64,000 bases of DNA from Pseudoxanthomonas kalamensis DSM 18571 (GCF_010211745.1 NZ_PDWQ01000004.1:124001-188000); one strand, 5' to 3'. Numbered from the stretch's first letter, positions 26,688 to 35,918 are shown. Numbers and translations: made by a program. Notes: a model not told the origin generated them from the letters alone.

Positions 26688-27563
26688 TCAGTGTTGGTGA
26701 TCGTGTCCATCGCTGGCCGGTTTGGTTTCGGGCATGTCCATGCCGGCATGCGGGTCGACGACCGCCGGCTTGGCTGTCGCAGAGACAGCCGGCTTGGCGG
26801 CAGGAGCAGCGGCGTGGACGTGCTCCTTGCCATCGGCATGGGTATGCACTTGGCCGCCGGCCGGTGCTTTGGTGTTCTTCGGCGCGTCGTCGTGCGGTGG
26901 CGTGCCCGGAGGATGCGGGTGCGGCTTCGCCTCGCTCATCGGCATGCCGGCCATCTCGTCGTGCCCCTCGCCTTCGGCATGCTCATGCTCCTCGCCCTCC
27001 TCCGCATGCGAATGGCCGCCGCTCTCGCCACCACCATGCGAGTGCCCTCCGCTGCTGGCGACCAAGGTTTCGTATCCCGCCTTGTTGAGCTTCGGCAATT
27101 CCTGCAGGAAGGCGGCCATGTTCCAGATGTATTCGTCATTCATGCTCTTGCCCCACGCCGGCATGCCGCTGGCCTTGATGCCGTGCTTGATCACCCAGAA
27201 CGCTTCGGCTGCATCGACCGATTCCTTTGCGAGATTGGGCGGCGTCGGGTACAGGCCCTTGCTCAGTTCGGTTTCCTGCATGCCCGGGCCGAGATGGCAA
27301 CCCGTGCACATGGCGTTGTAGTTACCGGCGCCTTGGCGAATGCGTGCCGGGTCATTGAGGTTGGCCGGCAGTTGCAGCTTGTGCGCGCGGGTGTCGATCG
27401 AGCGCTCGCGCAGCGTTTGCAGCACCGCATACACGGGCTTGGTGTGTGTGTCGTCGGCGCCGATGTTGTAGATGCCCGACCAGACGAAACCGGCCGTCCC
27501 CACGAGGGCGACACCGGACAGGAGGCTCATAGCGAGCAGGGACTTTCGTGTTACGAACGGCAT
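26688..27563 (-). CDS. Membrane-anchored c-type cytochrome with His-rich tail
   Basis: 291 aa. An N-terminal uncleaved anchor or signal (about 8-30), then one class I cytochrome c domain with CTGCH (about residue 86) and an axial Met in SGMPAWG. The last 120 residues are low-complexity and rich in His, Glu, Pro and Met (HSHGGGESGGHSH, EEHEHAEGEGHDE, GMDMPE), a likely metal sponge. It sits 14 bases after copB. It might accept electrons during Cu(I) oxidation by CopA; that is inference. Confidence 0.82.
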   Translation of the reverse strand: MPFVTRKSLLAMSLLSGVALVGTAGFVWSGIYNIGADDTHTKPVYAVLQTLRERSIDTRAHKLQLPANLNDPARIRQGAGNYNAMCTGCHLGPGMQETELSKGLYPTPPNLAKESVDAAEAFWVIKHGIKASGMPAWGKSMNDEYIWNMAAFLQELPKLNKAGYETLVASSGGHSHGGGESGGHSHAEEGEEHEHAEGEGHDEMAGMPMSEAKPHPHPPGTPPHDDAPKNTKAPAGGQVHTHADGKEHVHAAAPAAKPAVSATAKPAVVDPHAGMDMPETKPASDGHDHQH

Positions 27564-27577
27564 GGTGATCTCCCCAA

Positions 27578-28690
27578 TCAGAACCAGATGCGGATGCCCG
27601 CCACAAAGCGGGTGTCGTTGACGTCTTCACCTTCTTCACGGCGCAAATCCGCGGTGCGGCCGAAGGCTCGTTCATGGACTACTCCGAGGTAAGGCGCGAA
27701 TTGCCGGGTGAACTCGTAGCGCAGGCGCACGCCGGCTTCGGCGGTGCTCAGGCCGGAACCGATGCCGCGGCGCGCGTCGTTCTTGCCGTAGACATTGACT
27801 TCAATCAGCGGCTGCAGGATCAGCCGGTTGGTCAGCAACGTTTCGTACTCAGCTTCCAGGCGCGCACCGGTTTGCCCGGATTGGCCGATGTAGGCCGTGG
27901 CCTCGACTTCGAACTTGTATGGCGCCAGGCCCTGCACGCCGATCGCGACGAAGTTCTGCGAATCGCCGGGCTTGAAGTCGTGGCGCATGCCGGCGACCAC
28001 GTCCCACCAGGTCGAAACGCTGCGCCCGTAAAGCACTTCCAGATCGGCCGACTCGGTACGCCCATCGACCCGCTCGCCTTCGCTGCGCCACCACAGGCGG
28101 TCCAGGTCTGTGCCGATCCAGCCTTGTCCTTCCCAAGCCTGCCCCTTGCCCGGATCGGCATTCCAGCCTTCCAGGCGATTGAGTAGCGTATAGCTGTGGA
28201 TGGCATTATCGAGGTGTTCCATGTGCTTGGAGGGCGGCATGGCGGCAGCGCGGTCGGCTTCGATGATCGGCGGAATCGGCGTGCGCGGCTCGCCAGGTGC
28301 CATCTCCATGTCGCCGTGCTGCATGCCGGGCATGGCTTCCATCGACATGCCGGCCATGTCATGCCCCATGCCAGCGTGGTCCATCGGCGGTGCGATTTCG
28401 GCGGGGGGCTCCGGCATCGCATGGTCCATCTTGGAATGATCCATCGGCATCGCGGCAGGTTTGGCTGCCGTGGCCGGTGCCATCGGGTGCCCGGCATGGG
28501 GATCCGCAACCGCAGGCTTGGCGGCTATTTTCGGCGCCGGCTCGGCTACTGGCTGCTTCTTCGCCGTCGGCTTGGTTTCGGTCGACGGCGACATCGGCAT
28601 GGCCATCTTCGAATGGTCCATTTCCTGCGCCCCGGCGGGCAGTGCCGTTGCCAGCGCGATGCCCAGCAGTGAGGTCTTCAAGGCATTCAT
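27578..28690 (-). CDS. copB: CopB, outer-membrane copper resistance protein
   Basis: 370 aa from the ATG at 28690, overlapping copA (ATGA). Signal peptide 1-22, then a Met/His-rich region to about 140 with repeated MDHSKM and MDHAGMGHDM boxes. The CopB beta-barrel domain follows (WNADPGKGQAWEGQGWIGTD... to the C-terminal aromatic IRIWF, a barrel end signal). CopB binds and sequesters copper at the outer membrane with CopA. Confidence 0.93.
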   Translation of the reverse strand: MNALKTSLLGIALATALPAGAQEMDHSKMAMPMSPSTETKPTAKKQPVAEPAPKIAAKPAVADPHAGHPMAPATAAKPAAMPMDHSKMDHAMPEPPAEIAPPMDHAGMGHDMAGMSMEAMPGMQHGDMEMAPGEPRTPIPPIIEADRAAAMPPSKHMEHLDNAIHSYTLLNRLEGWNADPGKGQAWEGQGWIGTDLDRLWWRSEGERVDGRTESADLEVLYGRSVSTWWDVVAGMRHDFKPGDSQNFVAIGVQGLAPYKFEVEATAYIGQSGQTGARLEAEYETLLTNRLILQPLIEVNVYGKNDARRGIGSGLSTAEAGVRLRYEFTRQFAPYLGVVHERAFGRTADLRREEGEDVNDTRFVAGIRIWF

Positions 28691-30585
28691 GCGACGCCCT
28701 CCCCTACCTGCACGGCCCGCATCATGCCTGCCTCCATGTGATAGAGCAGGTGGCAGTGGTAAGCCCACAGGCCCAATGCATCGGCACGCACGCGGTAACT
28801 ACGCTTGCTGCCTGGCGGCATGTCCACGGTGTGCTTGCGCACCATGAAGTTGCCGGCGGCGTCTTCCACATCGCTCCACATGCCGTGCAGATGGATCGGA
28901 TGGGTCATCATGGTGTCGTTGACCAACACGATGCGTACGCGCTCGCCGTAGTTGAGCCGCAATGGCGTCACCTCGGAGAACTTCTGCCCGTTGAAGCCCC
29001 AGGCGAACTTCTCCATGTGCCCGGTCAGGTGCAGTTGGATCTCTCGACCGGGATCGCGGCCATCCGGATCCTCGAACGTGCTCTTGAGCATCGAATAACT
29101 AAGCACGGTGCGGCCGTTGTCGCGCAGGCCGTTGCCCGGATCGTCGAGGCGCGAGCTGACGGTCATCGCCTGGTTGTCGAGCAGCGGGTTGCGCGTTTCG
29201 CTGGCCGGGTGTGTGACCATGCTCCCGGGGTCCATGTCCGCCATCGCGCCGCCTTTCATGCCGGCCATGTCATGACCCGCGTCCGGATCGGCATTGGCCG
29301 GCTTCGACTCCTGCGTCATCGCGCCGTGGTCCATGCCGGCCATGCCCATGTTGGCGCCGCAGCTCATTTCCATGCCCTTGCCGCCGGACATATCCATGCC
29401 GCCCATGCTTCCATGATCCATTCCCATGTCCTGCATGGTCAGCAACGGGCGCGGATCGATCGCCGGGACCGGTGCGCGCAGGCCTTCGCGCACCGCCAGC
29501 GTGCCGCTCACGTAACCGGTGCGGCCCATATCCTGGGCAAAGATCGTGAAGGCATCCTGCCCCGACGGCTCGACGATCACATCAAAGGTCTCAGCCACCG
29601 CGATGCGGAATTCGTCCACAGTCACTGGATGCACGTATTGCCCATCGGCGGCGACCACGGTCATCTTCAGACCCGGGATGCGCACGTCGAAATAAGTCAT
29701 CGCCGAACCGTTGATGAAACGCAGCCGCACCTTTTCCCCGCTGCGGAACAGACCGGTCCAATTGCCCAACGCCGTGGTGCCGTTCATCAGATAGGTGTAG
29801 GTGTTCGCGTTGACGTCCGACAGGTCAGTCGGCGACATGCGCATCTGCCCCCACATCTTGCGATCCTCGACCGTGGCGGCCACGCCATCGCGCTTTGCAT
29901 CGTTGAAGAAGTCCCCGACGGTGCGCATGTAGTAGTTGTCGTACATCGACATCTTCTTCAGCCGCGCGAACAGCCGTGTCGGATCCATGTCGGTCCAGTC
30001 GGACAGCATGACCACGTAGTCTCGATCGTAGGCGAAGGGTTCCGGTGCGATCGGATCGATGATCAGCGGCCCGTACAAGCCGGCCTGTTCCTGGAACGCC
30101 GAATGGCTGTGGTACCAGTAGGTACCGCCCTGGTTGACCGTAAAACGGTATTGATACGCCTCGCCACGGGCGATGCCGTTGAAACTCAGCCCTGGCACGC
30201 CGTCCATGTTGGCCGGCAGGATGATGCCGTGCCAATGGATCGAGGTTTCATTGCCGTGGATCGAGCCGGTGGGTAACGCGTTCGCCACGCGCAGGTTCAC
30301 CGTGGTGCCTTCACGCCAGCGCAGGATCGGTGCCGGCAGCGAGCCGTTCACAGTGATCGCCGGCCGCACACGCCCGGTGAAGTCCATCGGGGTTTCGCCG
30401 ATGGTCAGATCGAAGTCGGTGCCGGCCAGGACGTTGGCGTTGCCGGGGCCTTTCAGCGCCCAGCTGTTCTTGGGCCACAACCCCAACCCCAGCGCCGCAC
30501 CACCGGCGGCCAGACCTTGCACGAAGCGGCGGCGCGATGGCTGGAATGCGCCATCTGCCGTCCAGCCGAATTTTTCGGAAAACAT
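28687..30585 (-). CDS. copA: CopA-type periplasmic multicopper oxidase
   Basis: 632 aa from the ATG at 30585 (GGAG upstream). A Tat signal (SRRRFVQGLAAGGAALGLG) exports the folded enzyme. Cupredoxin domains carry the HWHG, HSHS, HPIHLHG and YHCHLLYHMEAGM copper motifs. A Met-rich insert (about 410-480, MGMDHGSMGGMDMSGG) is typical of CopA/PcoA proteins and binds extra Cu(I). It oxidises Cu(I) to the less toxic Cu(II). Preceded by a CopL-like gene at a 123-base distance. Confidence 0.95.
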   Translation of the reverse strand: MFSEKFGWTADGAFQPSRRRFVQGLAAGGAALGLGLWPKNSWALKGPGNANVLAGTDFDLTIGETPMDFTGRVRPAITVNGSLPAPILRWREGTTVNLRVANALPTGSIHGNETSIHWHGIILPANMDGVPGLSFNGIARGEAYQYRFTVNQGGTYWYHSHSAFQEQAGLYGPLIIDPIAPEPFAYDRDYVVMLSDWTDMDPTRLFARLKKMSMYDNYYMRTVGDFFNDAKRDGVAATVEDRKMWGQMRMSPTDLSDVNANTYTYLMNGTTALGNWTGLFRSGEKVRLRFINGSAMTYFDVRIPGLKMTVVAADGQYVHPVTVDEFRIAVAETFDVIVEPSGQDAFTIFAQDMGRTGYVSGTLAVREGLRAPVPAIDPRPLLTMQDMGMDHGSMGGMDMSGGKGMEMSCGANMGMAGMDHGAMTQESKPANADPDAGHDMAGMKGGAMADMDPGSMVTHPASETRNPLLDNQAMTVSSRLDDPGNGLRDNGRTVLSYSMLKSTFEDPDGRDPGREIQLHLTGHMEKFAWGFNGQKFSEVTPLRLNYGERVRIVLVNDTMMTHPIHLHGMWSDVEDAAGNFMVRKHTVDMPPGSKRSYRVRADALGLWAYHCHLLYHMEAGMMRAVQVGEGVA

Positions 30586-30708
30586 GGAAACTCCATCAAC
30601 GCGTCCAGAGGATCCGGTGTTAAGACCGGAACAGCCTGCGATCCCATGCGGTTCACAGCACGGTAAAACACACGCAAGCGAAGGGGCGCCGCAGGCGCCT
30701 TGGGACAC

Positions 30709-31155
30709 TTAGCCGATGGGAGGTCGGACCAGATGCGGCAACGTGGGATCCGCGTGACGGAGGGACAGCGGACGGACCACGTCCGAGTGCAGCGGGCCCA
30801 CGCCAAAGGCGGCCACGGTCATGAGTGCAGCCGCAACGGCCTGCGTACAGGCGCATCGGCAGACACTGGACTTGCAGCAATCCGGGGTCGAGTGCTTGGT
30901 TTTTTGCGCCTGTTCAGCAGGCAGCGCTCCGACAGTATTCGACGAGGAGCGTTCTGCCGTCATCTGCGCCATGTCGTGGCAGGGCGAACTACTCGACATC
31001 GCCACAGTCATCGGGTGTGATCGGGTCTGTCCCGTCGACACGCTATCCGGTGAAGCGCCAGGCATCAGTATGACGGACGCAGCTGCCGTCCCTGCCCCAT
31101 TCAGGATCAGGGCAACGATCAGCATCACGCGCAACAGGGCAGACCGCAACGTCAT
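30709..31155 (-). CDS. copL: CopL-type metal-binding regulatory protein
   Basis: 148 aa. Signal-like N-terminus (1-26), PCHDM at 58-62, a Cys cluster at 93-103 (DCCKSSVCRCAC), a second hydrophobic stretch (104-118), and the C-terminus VRPPIG. In Xanthomonas copL precedes copAB and is needed for copper-induced expression; position and composition agree here. It may work as a copper-sensing upstream frame, as proposed for DUF2946 proteins of Bordetella. First gene of the cop operon. Confidence 0.8.
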   Translation of the reverse strand: MTLRSALLRVMLIVALILNGAGTAAASVILMPGASPDSVSTGQTRSHPMTVAMSSSSPCHDMAQMTAERSSSNTVGALPAEQAQKTKHSTPDCCKSSVCRCACTQAVAAALMTVAAFGVGPLHSDVVRPLSLRHADPTLPHLVRPPIG

Positions 31156-31212
31156 TCAAATACTCTACCCCAGTCTGGCAGTGCGGGCCAGTCACATCCA
31201 GACACGAGCAGT

Positions 31213-31229
31213 CTGGAGTTCACTTCCAG
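31213..31229 (-). promoter_or_regulatory. Putative second CueR-like dyad upstream of copL
   Basis: CTGGA-GTTCACT-TCCAG lies 58 bases upstream of the copL start. On the minus strand it reads ACCTGGAAGTGAACTCCAG, which aligns well with the CueR site at 25577-25598. The -35 TTGACC is not kept (GATAACC here), so it may be a weaker site or belong to another regulator. Confidence 0.4.
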
Positions 31230-31239
31230 GTTATCGAAG

Positions 31240-31535
31240 TGTTACGTCGCCGAACGGAGTTCGTTCTCGCCTTTCTCGTACTGGTTGATTCGAGGGCTCG
31301 CTGCTGTGGGTCAATATTGGTAGGCGAGCTGCGGCGACTCCCCCTTCGCACCTACCCGGCGAGTGAGCTGGGCTTGAATGGCGACACTCGCAGACGTGGA
31401 CGTCATCGAAGTTCCTTGGCCGAAGCAGTGTTGGGAAGTACAACGCGATGCCCAGTCAATGTCGATCGAAGGTCTGCATTGACGCCTGTCCTGGACAGTG
31501 TACGAGCCGGAATGCCTGGTTGATGCGTCCGTGGA
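31240..31535. pseudogene. Decayed copy of the XRE regulator / unknown-gene pair
   Basis: On the minus strand, 31245-31300 encodes SPRINQYEKGENEL, matching the XRE protein at 35919-36275 (SPTINQYERGKHEPQL). On the plus strand, 31395-31535 matches the gene at 36322-37140: VIEVPWP, then SIEGL, a stop where Gln stood, then LSWTVYEPE. Both remnants keep the order and orientation of the intact pair, with the middle deleted. The homology ends two bases before the arsJ stop. No functional gene lies in 31240-31535. Confidence 0.8.
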
Positions 31536-31537
31536 CG

Positions 31538-32773
31538 TCACGAGGACTCGACGTCCACAGCCGCCAAGGGTTTGTGCCGGGGGAGCGACAGGGAAATCGC
31601 GGCGGCGAGCCCTACCAGCACTGCCGAGATCCACAGGCACGCCGCCAAGCCCGCCACCTGGAATATCCACCCGGACAGCACGGTACCCAACAATCGGCCA
31701 AGCGCATTGGCCATGTAATAGAAGCCTACGTCGAGGGAAACGCCGTCTTCGCTGGCGTAGCTGACGATCAGGTAGCTGTGCAGCGAAGAGTTGATCGCGA
31801 ACAGCACCCCGAATACCAGCAAGCCAACGACCAGGATCGTCTGTACGGACTCCTCACGCGCCAGCAGCATCGCCATCACCGCCGGCACGAGCGCCAGGAT
31901 CGCCGCGCATACGAAAGCCGAGCGTCCGTCTGGCACCTTGCCGCTGCGCTTGCCGGTGAAATACGGCACCACCGACTGCACGATGCCGTAGCCGATGATC
32001 CATACGGCCAGAAAGCCACCGACCTGCCAGAAATCCCAGCCCAGCGTCTGCGCCAGGAACACCGGCAGCGCGACCACGAACCATACGTCGCGGGCACCGA
32101 ACAGGAATAGCCGTGCTGCCGACAGCAAGTTGATCGCCCGGCTCTTGGAGAAGATGTCGCGGAACTTCGGCTTGTGCTTTGCCTTGCCCAGGTCGCGCTT
32201 GAGCAACGCCAGGCTCAACAGCCATACGATCAGCAGCACGCCGGCCATCAGCGCCACCGCCGGCGCAAACCCCATCGTGGTCAGCATGGCGCCGCCGAGG
32301 AAGAAGCCGATGCCCTTGAGCGCGTTCTTCGAGCCGGTCAGCGCCGCCACCCAGCGGAACAGGGCCCCCTGCTGATCGCCCGGCACCAGCAGCTTGATGC
32401 TGCTCTTGGCGCTCATCTTGTTGAGGTCCTTGGCGATGCCCGACAGCGCCTGCGCCGACATCACCCAGGGCACGGTCAGCCATGCGCCGGGCACCAGCAA
32501 CATCGACAGGGCCACGACCTGCAGGGCCAAGCCGATGTTCATCGTCCGGTTGAGGCCGATCCGCGCGCCCAGCCAGCCGCCGACCAGATTGGTGACGACG
32601 CCGAAGATCTCGTAGAACAGGAACAGCAGCGCTACCTGCAACGGCGAGTAGCCCAACTGGTGGAAGTGCAGCACCACCAGCATGCGCAATGCACCGTCGG
32701 TCAAAGTGAAGGCCCAGTAGTTGCCCGTGATCAACAGGTACTGGCGAACATCGGGCGACAGGCGGGACAACAT
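31538..32773 (-). CDS. arsJ: ArsJ, organoarsenical (1-arseno-3-phosphoglycerate) MFS exporter
   Basis: 411 aa major-facilitator protein with about 11-12 membrane helices and a cytoplasmic basic loop near 210 (LLKRDLGKAKHKPKFRD). In known ars operons ArsJ pairs with a GAPDH that makes 1-arseno-3-phosphoglycerate from arsenate and glyceraldehyde-3-phosphate. ArsJ exports that unstable product, which then releases arsenate outside. Here it follows the GAPDH gene by four bases, supporting the same role. Last gene of the ars operon. Confidence 0.92.
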   Translation of the reverse strand: MLSRLSPDVRQYLLITGNYWAFTLTDGALRMLVVLHFHQLGYSPLQVALLFLFYEIFGVVTNLVGGWLGARIGLNRTMNIGLALQVVALSMLLVPGAWLTVPWVMSAQALSGIAKDLNKMSAKSSIKLLVPGDQQGALFRWVAALTGSKNALKGIGFFLGGAMLTTMGFAPAVALMAGVLLIVWLLSLALLKRDLGKAKHKPKFRDIFSKSRAINLLSAARLFLFGARDVWFVVALPVFLAQTLGWDFWQVGGFLAVWIIGYGIVQSVVPYFTGKRSGKVPDGRSAFVCAAILALVPAVMAMLLAREESVQTILVVGLLVFGVLFAINSSLHSYLIVSYASEDGVSLDVGFYYMANALGRLLGTVLSGWIFQVAGLAACLWISAVLVGLAAAISLSLPRHKPLAAVDVESS

Positions 32774-32777
32774 GGAC

Positions 32778-33782
32778 TTACCCTGCCTGACCCACCAACT
32801 GGACCAACTCGGCGGTACGGTTCACGTAGCCCCATTCGTTGTCGTACCAAGCGTAGATCTTCACCTGGGTGCCATTGATCACCATCGTCGACAACGCGTC
32901 GACGATGCTGGAGCGCGGGTCGGTCTGGAAATCGATTGATACCAACGGCTGGGTTTCGTAACCCAGGATGCCGTTGAGCTCGCCCTCGGCGGCGGCCTGC
33001 AAAAACGCGTTGACTTCCTCGACCGTGGTCGGCCGCTCGACCTCGAACACGCAGTCCGTGAGCGAGGCATTGGTCAGCGGCACGCGCACGGCATGACCGT
33101 TCAACCGCCCCTTCAGTTCGGGGAATATCTCGGCGATCGCGGTGGCCGAGCCGGTCGAAGTCGGGATCAGGCTGCTGCCACAGGCCCGAGCGCGGCGCAG
33201 GTCCTTGTGGGGCGCATCGACGATGACCTGAGTGTTGGTCAGGCTGTGGATCGTGGTCAGGCTGCCATGGCGGATGCCCAGCTTTTCGTGGATCACCTTG
33301 ACCACCGGCGCGAGGCAATTGGTCGTGCACGAGGCAGCCGAGACGATGCGGTGCTGGGCCGGATCGAAGCGCTGCTGGTTCACGCCCATGACGATGTCGA
33401 GCGCGCCGGCCGACTTGACCGGTGCAGTGACGACCACACGCTTCACGCCCTGGTCGAGGTAGGGCCGCAGCACGTCGGGTTTGCGGAACTTGCCCGAGGC
33501 CTCGATGACCACATCGCAGCCGGACCAATCGGTGGCGGCGATGTCCTTGTTGCGGGCCACCGGGATACGGACGCCATCGATCACGAGGGCATCGCCATCG
33601 GCGATCGCCTCGTGCTGCCAGCGGCCATGGATCGAATCGAAGTTCAGCAGGTGCGCCAGGGTGGCCGCGTCACCGGCCGGGTCGTTGATCTGAACGAAGG
33701 AAAGCGCGGGATTGCCCCAGGCGGCGCGCAGGGTCAGGCGCCCCATGCGACCAAAGCCGTTGATGCCGATGCGTAGAGTCAT
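32778..33782 (-). CDS. Arsenic-operon glyceraldehyde-3-phosphate dehydrogenase
   Basis: 334 aa, full length. Rossmann N-terminus ([16 protein letters not shown]), catalytic Cys in [13 protein letters not shown], His in the later [12 protein letters not shown] segment, and a C-terminal substrate domain ending [13 protein letters not shown]. Placed between arsC and arsJ, it most likely uses arsenate in place of phosphate to form 1-arseno-3-phosphoglycerate for export by ArsJ, rather than serving glycolysis. The sequence alone does not separate the two roles; context does. Confidence 0.93.
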   Translation of the reverse strand: MTLRIGINGFGRMGRLTLRAAWGNPALSFVQINDPAGDAATLAHLLNFDSIHGRWQHEAIADGDALVIDGVRIPVARNKDIAATDWSGCDVVIEASGKFRKPDVLRPYLDQGVKRVVVTAPVKSAGALDIVMGVNQQRFDPAQHRIVSAASCTTNCLAPVVKVIHEKLGIRHGSLTTIHSLTNTQVIVDAPHKDLRRARACGSSLIPTSTGSATAIAEIFPELKGRLNGHAVRVPLTNASLTDCVFEVERPTTVEEVNAFLQAAAEGELNGILGYETQPLVSIDFQTDPRSSIVDALSTMVINGTQVKIYAWYDNEWGYVNRTAELVQLVGQAG

Positions 33783-33815
33783 GGTGGCGTGCAGTCGAAA
33801 GGAAGACGAAAGGTA

Positions 33816-34313
33816 TCAGGTGGACGCCGTGCCGATCTCGCGGACGCGGGTCTCCAGCACCAGGCGATCGAGGGCTTCGACCTTCAGCGCCATCAGCAAC
33901 GCGATCCGGTGCTGCAACAGATGAAGTGCATTGGTGAAGGCGCGGCGCACCTGGTCCTCGGTGCCGGTGACTTCGGCCGGATCCGGGACGCCCCAATGCG
34001 CGGTGATCGGCTGGCCGGGCCACACCGGGCACGTCTCGCTGGCGGCACGATCGCATACGGTGATGACGATATCCATCTGCGGCGCATCCGGTTCGGCAAA
34101 CTCGTCCCAGGCCTTGCTACGCAGGCTGTCGGTCGACAATCCGACGTCCTGCAATACCTTCAAGGTCATCGGATGGATCTGGCCGCGCGGCTGGCTGCCG
34201 GCGCTGTAGGCATTGAATCGTGTCTTGCCCAGTTGGTTGGCCAAGGCTTCGCCCATGATGCTGCGGGCGGAATTGCCGGTGCACAGGAACAGGAGGTTGT
34301 AGCGACGGCTCAT
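33816..34313 (-). CDS. arsC: Arsenate reductase, low-molecular-weight phosphatase type
   Basis: 165 aa cytoplasmic reductase of As(V) to As(III). P-loop CTGNSARS with Cys11, and the redox pair Cys87 and Cys95 (VCDRAASETCP), the three-cysteine pattern of LMW-phosphatase-like ArsC. A C-terminal extension (about 135-165) is longer than usual. Its As(III) product would be exported by the Acr3 encoded upstream in the operon. Confidence 0.93.
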   Translation of the reverse strand: MSRRYNLLFLCTGNSARSIMGEALANQLGKTRFNAYSAGSQPRGQIHPMTLKVLQDVGLSTDSLRSKAWDEFAEPDAPQMDIVITVCDRAASETCPVWPGQPITAHWGVPDPAEVTGTEDQVRRAFTNALHLLQHRIALLMALKVEALDRLVLETRVREIGTAST

Positions 34314-34337
34314 GACAGGGTCTCGGGGTTGGGCAAA

Positions 34338-35405
34338 TCAGGGGCGCGCTTCGTACCACGCCTTGGAGGCGGTCACGATGCGTACGACGGACAACATGAC
34401 GGGAACCTCGACCAGCACGCCGACGACGGTCGCCAGCGCCGCGCCGGAGTGGACGCCGAAGACGCTGACGGCGGTGGCCACGGCCAGTTCGAAGAAATTG
34501 CTGGCGCCGATCAATGCGGAAGGTCCGGCCACGCAATGGGCAACACCGAACTTGCGGTTGAGCCAGTAGGCCACCCCGGCGTTGAGATACACCTGGATCA
34601 GGATCGGCACGGCCAGCATGGCGATGATCAGCGGTTGTGCGACGATCTGCCGACCCTGGAAGCCGAACAACAGAACCAGCGTGACCAGCAAGGCGCCAAG
34701 CGAGACCGGCCCCAGTCGCTTCAGCAGGGCTTGCAGCGCCGCCTCGCCACCTCGCTGCAGGATCCAGCGACGCAGGACCGCGGCGATCAGCACGGGCACG
34801 ATGATGTAGAGCTCCACCGACAGCAGCAGCGTCGACCATGGCACGGTGATCGACGAAATGCCCAGCAGCAAGCCCACAACCGGGGCGAAGGCGAACACCA
34901 TGATCGCGTCGTTGAGCGCGACCTGGCTGAGGGTGAATTGCGGCTCGCCCTCGCACAGATTGCTCCAGACGAACACCATGGCCGTGCATGGCGCCGCGGC
35001 CAGCAGGATCAGCCCGGCGATATATGAATCCAACTGATCCGCCGGCAGATAACGGGCAAAGACGTGGCGGACGAAGAGCCAGCCCAGCAGCGCCATCGAG
35101 AACGGCTTGACCGCCCAGTTGACGAATACGGTGACGCCGATGCCTTTCCAGTGCTGCTTGACCTGTCCCATCGCGCCGAAGTCGATCTTCAGCAGCATCG
35201 GGATGATCATCAACCAGATCAGTACCGCGACCGGCAGGTTGACCTTGGCGATCTCCATCGCGCCCAGCGCGGCAAAGCCGTCGGGAAACAGGTAGCCCAG
35301 TCCGGTGCCGACGACGATGCACAAGGCCACCCACAAGGTCAGGTGGCGCTCGAAACCGCCCATGCGCCGGGAAAGCGGTACCGGTGAAGCGATCGTCTCG
35401 TTCAT
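34338..35405 (-). CDS. acr3: Acr3-type arsenite efflux permease
   Basis: 355 aa inner-membrane As(III) exporter of the BART superfamily with ten predicted helices. The conserved Cys in TM4 (AAAPCTAMVFVWS) and the later GASNFFELAVATA segment are characteristic. The ATG overlaps the arsR stop (ATGA), giving tight coupling to the sensor. Often labelled ArsB in databases, but the sequence is Acr3. Confidence 0.95.
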   Translation of the reverse strand: MNETIASPVPLSRRMGGFERHLTLWVALCIVVGTGLGYLFPDGFAALGAMEIAKVNLPVAVLIWLMIIPMLLKIDFGAMGQVKQHWKGIGVTVFVNWAVKPFSMALLGWLFVRHVFARYLPADQLDSYIAGLILLAAAPCTAMVFVWSNLCEGEPQFTLSQVALNDAIMVFAFAPVVGLLLGISSITVPWSTLLLSVELYIIVPVLIAAVLRRWILQRGGEAALQALLKRLGPVSLGALLVTLVLLFGFQGRQIVAQPLIIAMLAVPILIQVYLNAGVAYWLNRKFGVAHCVAGPSALIGASNFFELAVATAVSVFGVHSGAALATVVGVLVEVPVMLSVVRIVTASKAWYEARP

Positions 35406-35746
35406 GCCGCGTCCTTCCTCCGGCGCGTGGGCTCGCACACCTGGCTTGGCAGGCAGTTCGTGGCACCGCCACAGCAGTTGCGGGTCAGGAAGGCGATCAA
35501 ATTGGTCATGGCCTCGAAGTTGGCGCGATAGCGCTTGAAGCGACCGCGCGCCTCGCACTCGATCAAACCGGCACCACTGAGCTCCTTCAGGTGGAAGGTC
35601 AGCGTGGCGCCGGGCAGCGACAGGGTCTCGGCGATCTCGCCGGCCAACCGGCCTTGGGGACCTGCCTCGACCAGCAGGCGGAAGACCGATAGCCGGGTGG
35701 TCTGGCCCAAGGCGGCGAGCGAGAGGGTTGCGTCTTTGATTTCCAT
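35402..35746 (-). CDS. arsR: ArsR, arsenite-responsive repressor
   Basis: 114 aa winged-helix SmtB/ArsR protein. The HTH is about 33-56 (LSLPGATLTFHLKEL). The As(III) site is probably the C-terminal triad Cys91, Cys92 and Cys98 (NCCGGATNC), not the alpha-3 CVC of the E. coli plasmid ArsR; it resembles the NCCGG subgroup. First gene of arsR-acr3-arsC-gapdh-arsJ. The AT-rich segment 35747-35785 upstream (TATATTCGATTATTTTAG leftwards) is the likely operator and promoter. Confidence 0.93.
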   Translation of the reverse strand: MEIKDATLSLAALGQTTRLSVFRLLVEAGPQGRLAGEIAETLSLPGATLTFHLKELSGAGLIECEARGRFKRYRANFEAMTNLIAFLTRNCCGGATNCLPSQVCEPTRRRKDAA

Positions 35747-35787
35747 TTTTCTAAAATAATCGAATATACGAAGCGTAGCAACCCGCG

Positions 35788-35917
35788 ATGACAGGAAAAC
35801 GACAGCCTGGCTGGCACTGGCCTCACCTTCTCCTGCTGGCCGGCTTGCCGCTGGTGGCGATGGTCGCCATCCGCCTGCATTTGCCCACCACCGCAGTACT
35901 GTTCGGCTGGGTGCCTA
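35788..35917 (+). pseudogene. Truncated hydrophobic ORF divergent from arsR
   Basis: From the ATG at 35788 the frame encodes about 43 plausible residues (WPHLLLLAGLPLVAMVAI is a membrane segment). It then runs antisense into the 3' end of the XRE gene at about 35.918 kb. A divergent gene on the arsR promoter would be normal for an ars operon, so this looks like the 5' stub of a membrane protein lost when the XRE block was joined. I cannot name the original. Confidence 0.4.
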
Positions 35918-35918
35918 G

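Noticed and set aside
32778-33782. GAPDH as an ordinary glycolytic gene
   Set aside because: It lies between arsC and arsJ with a four-base gap to arsJ, the known organoarsenical export pair.
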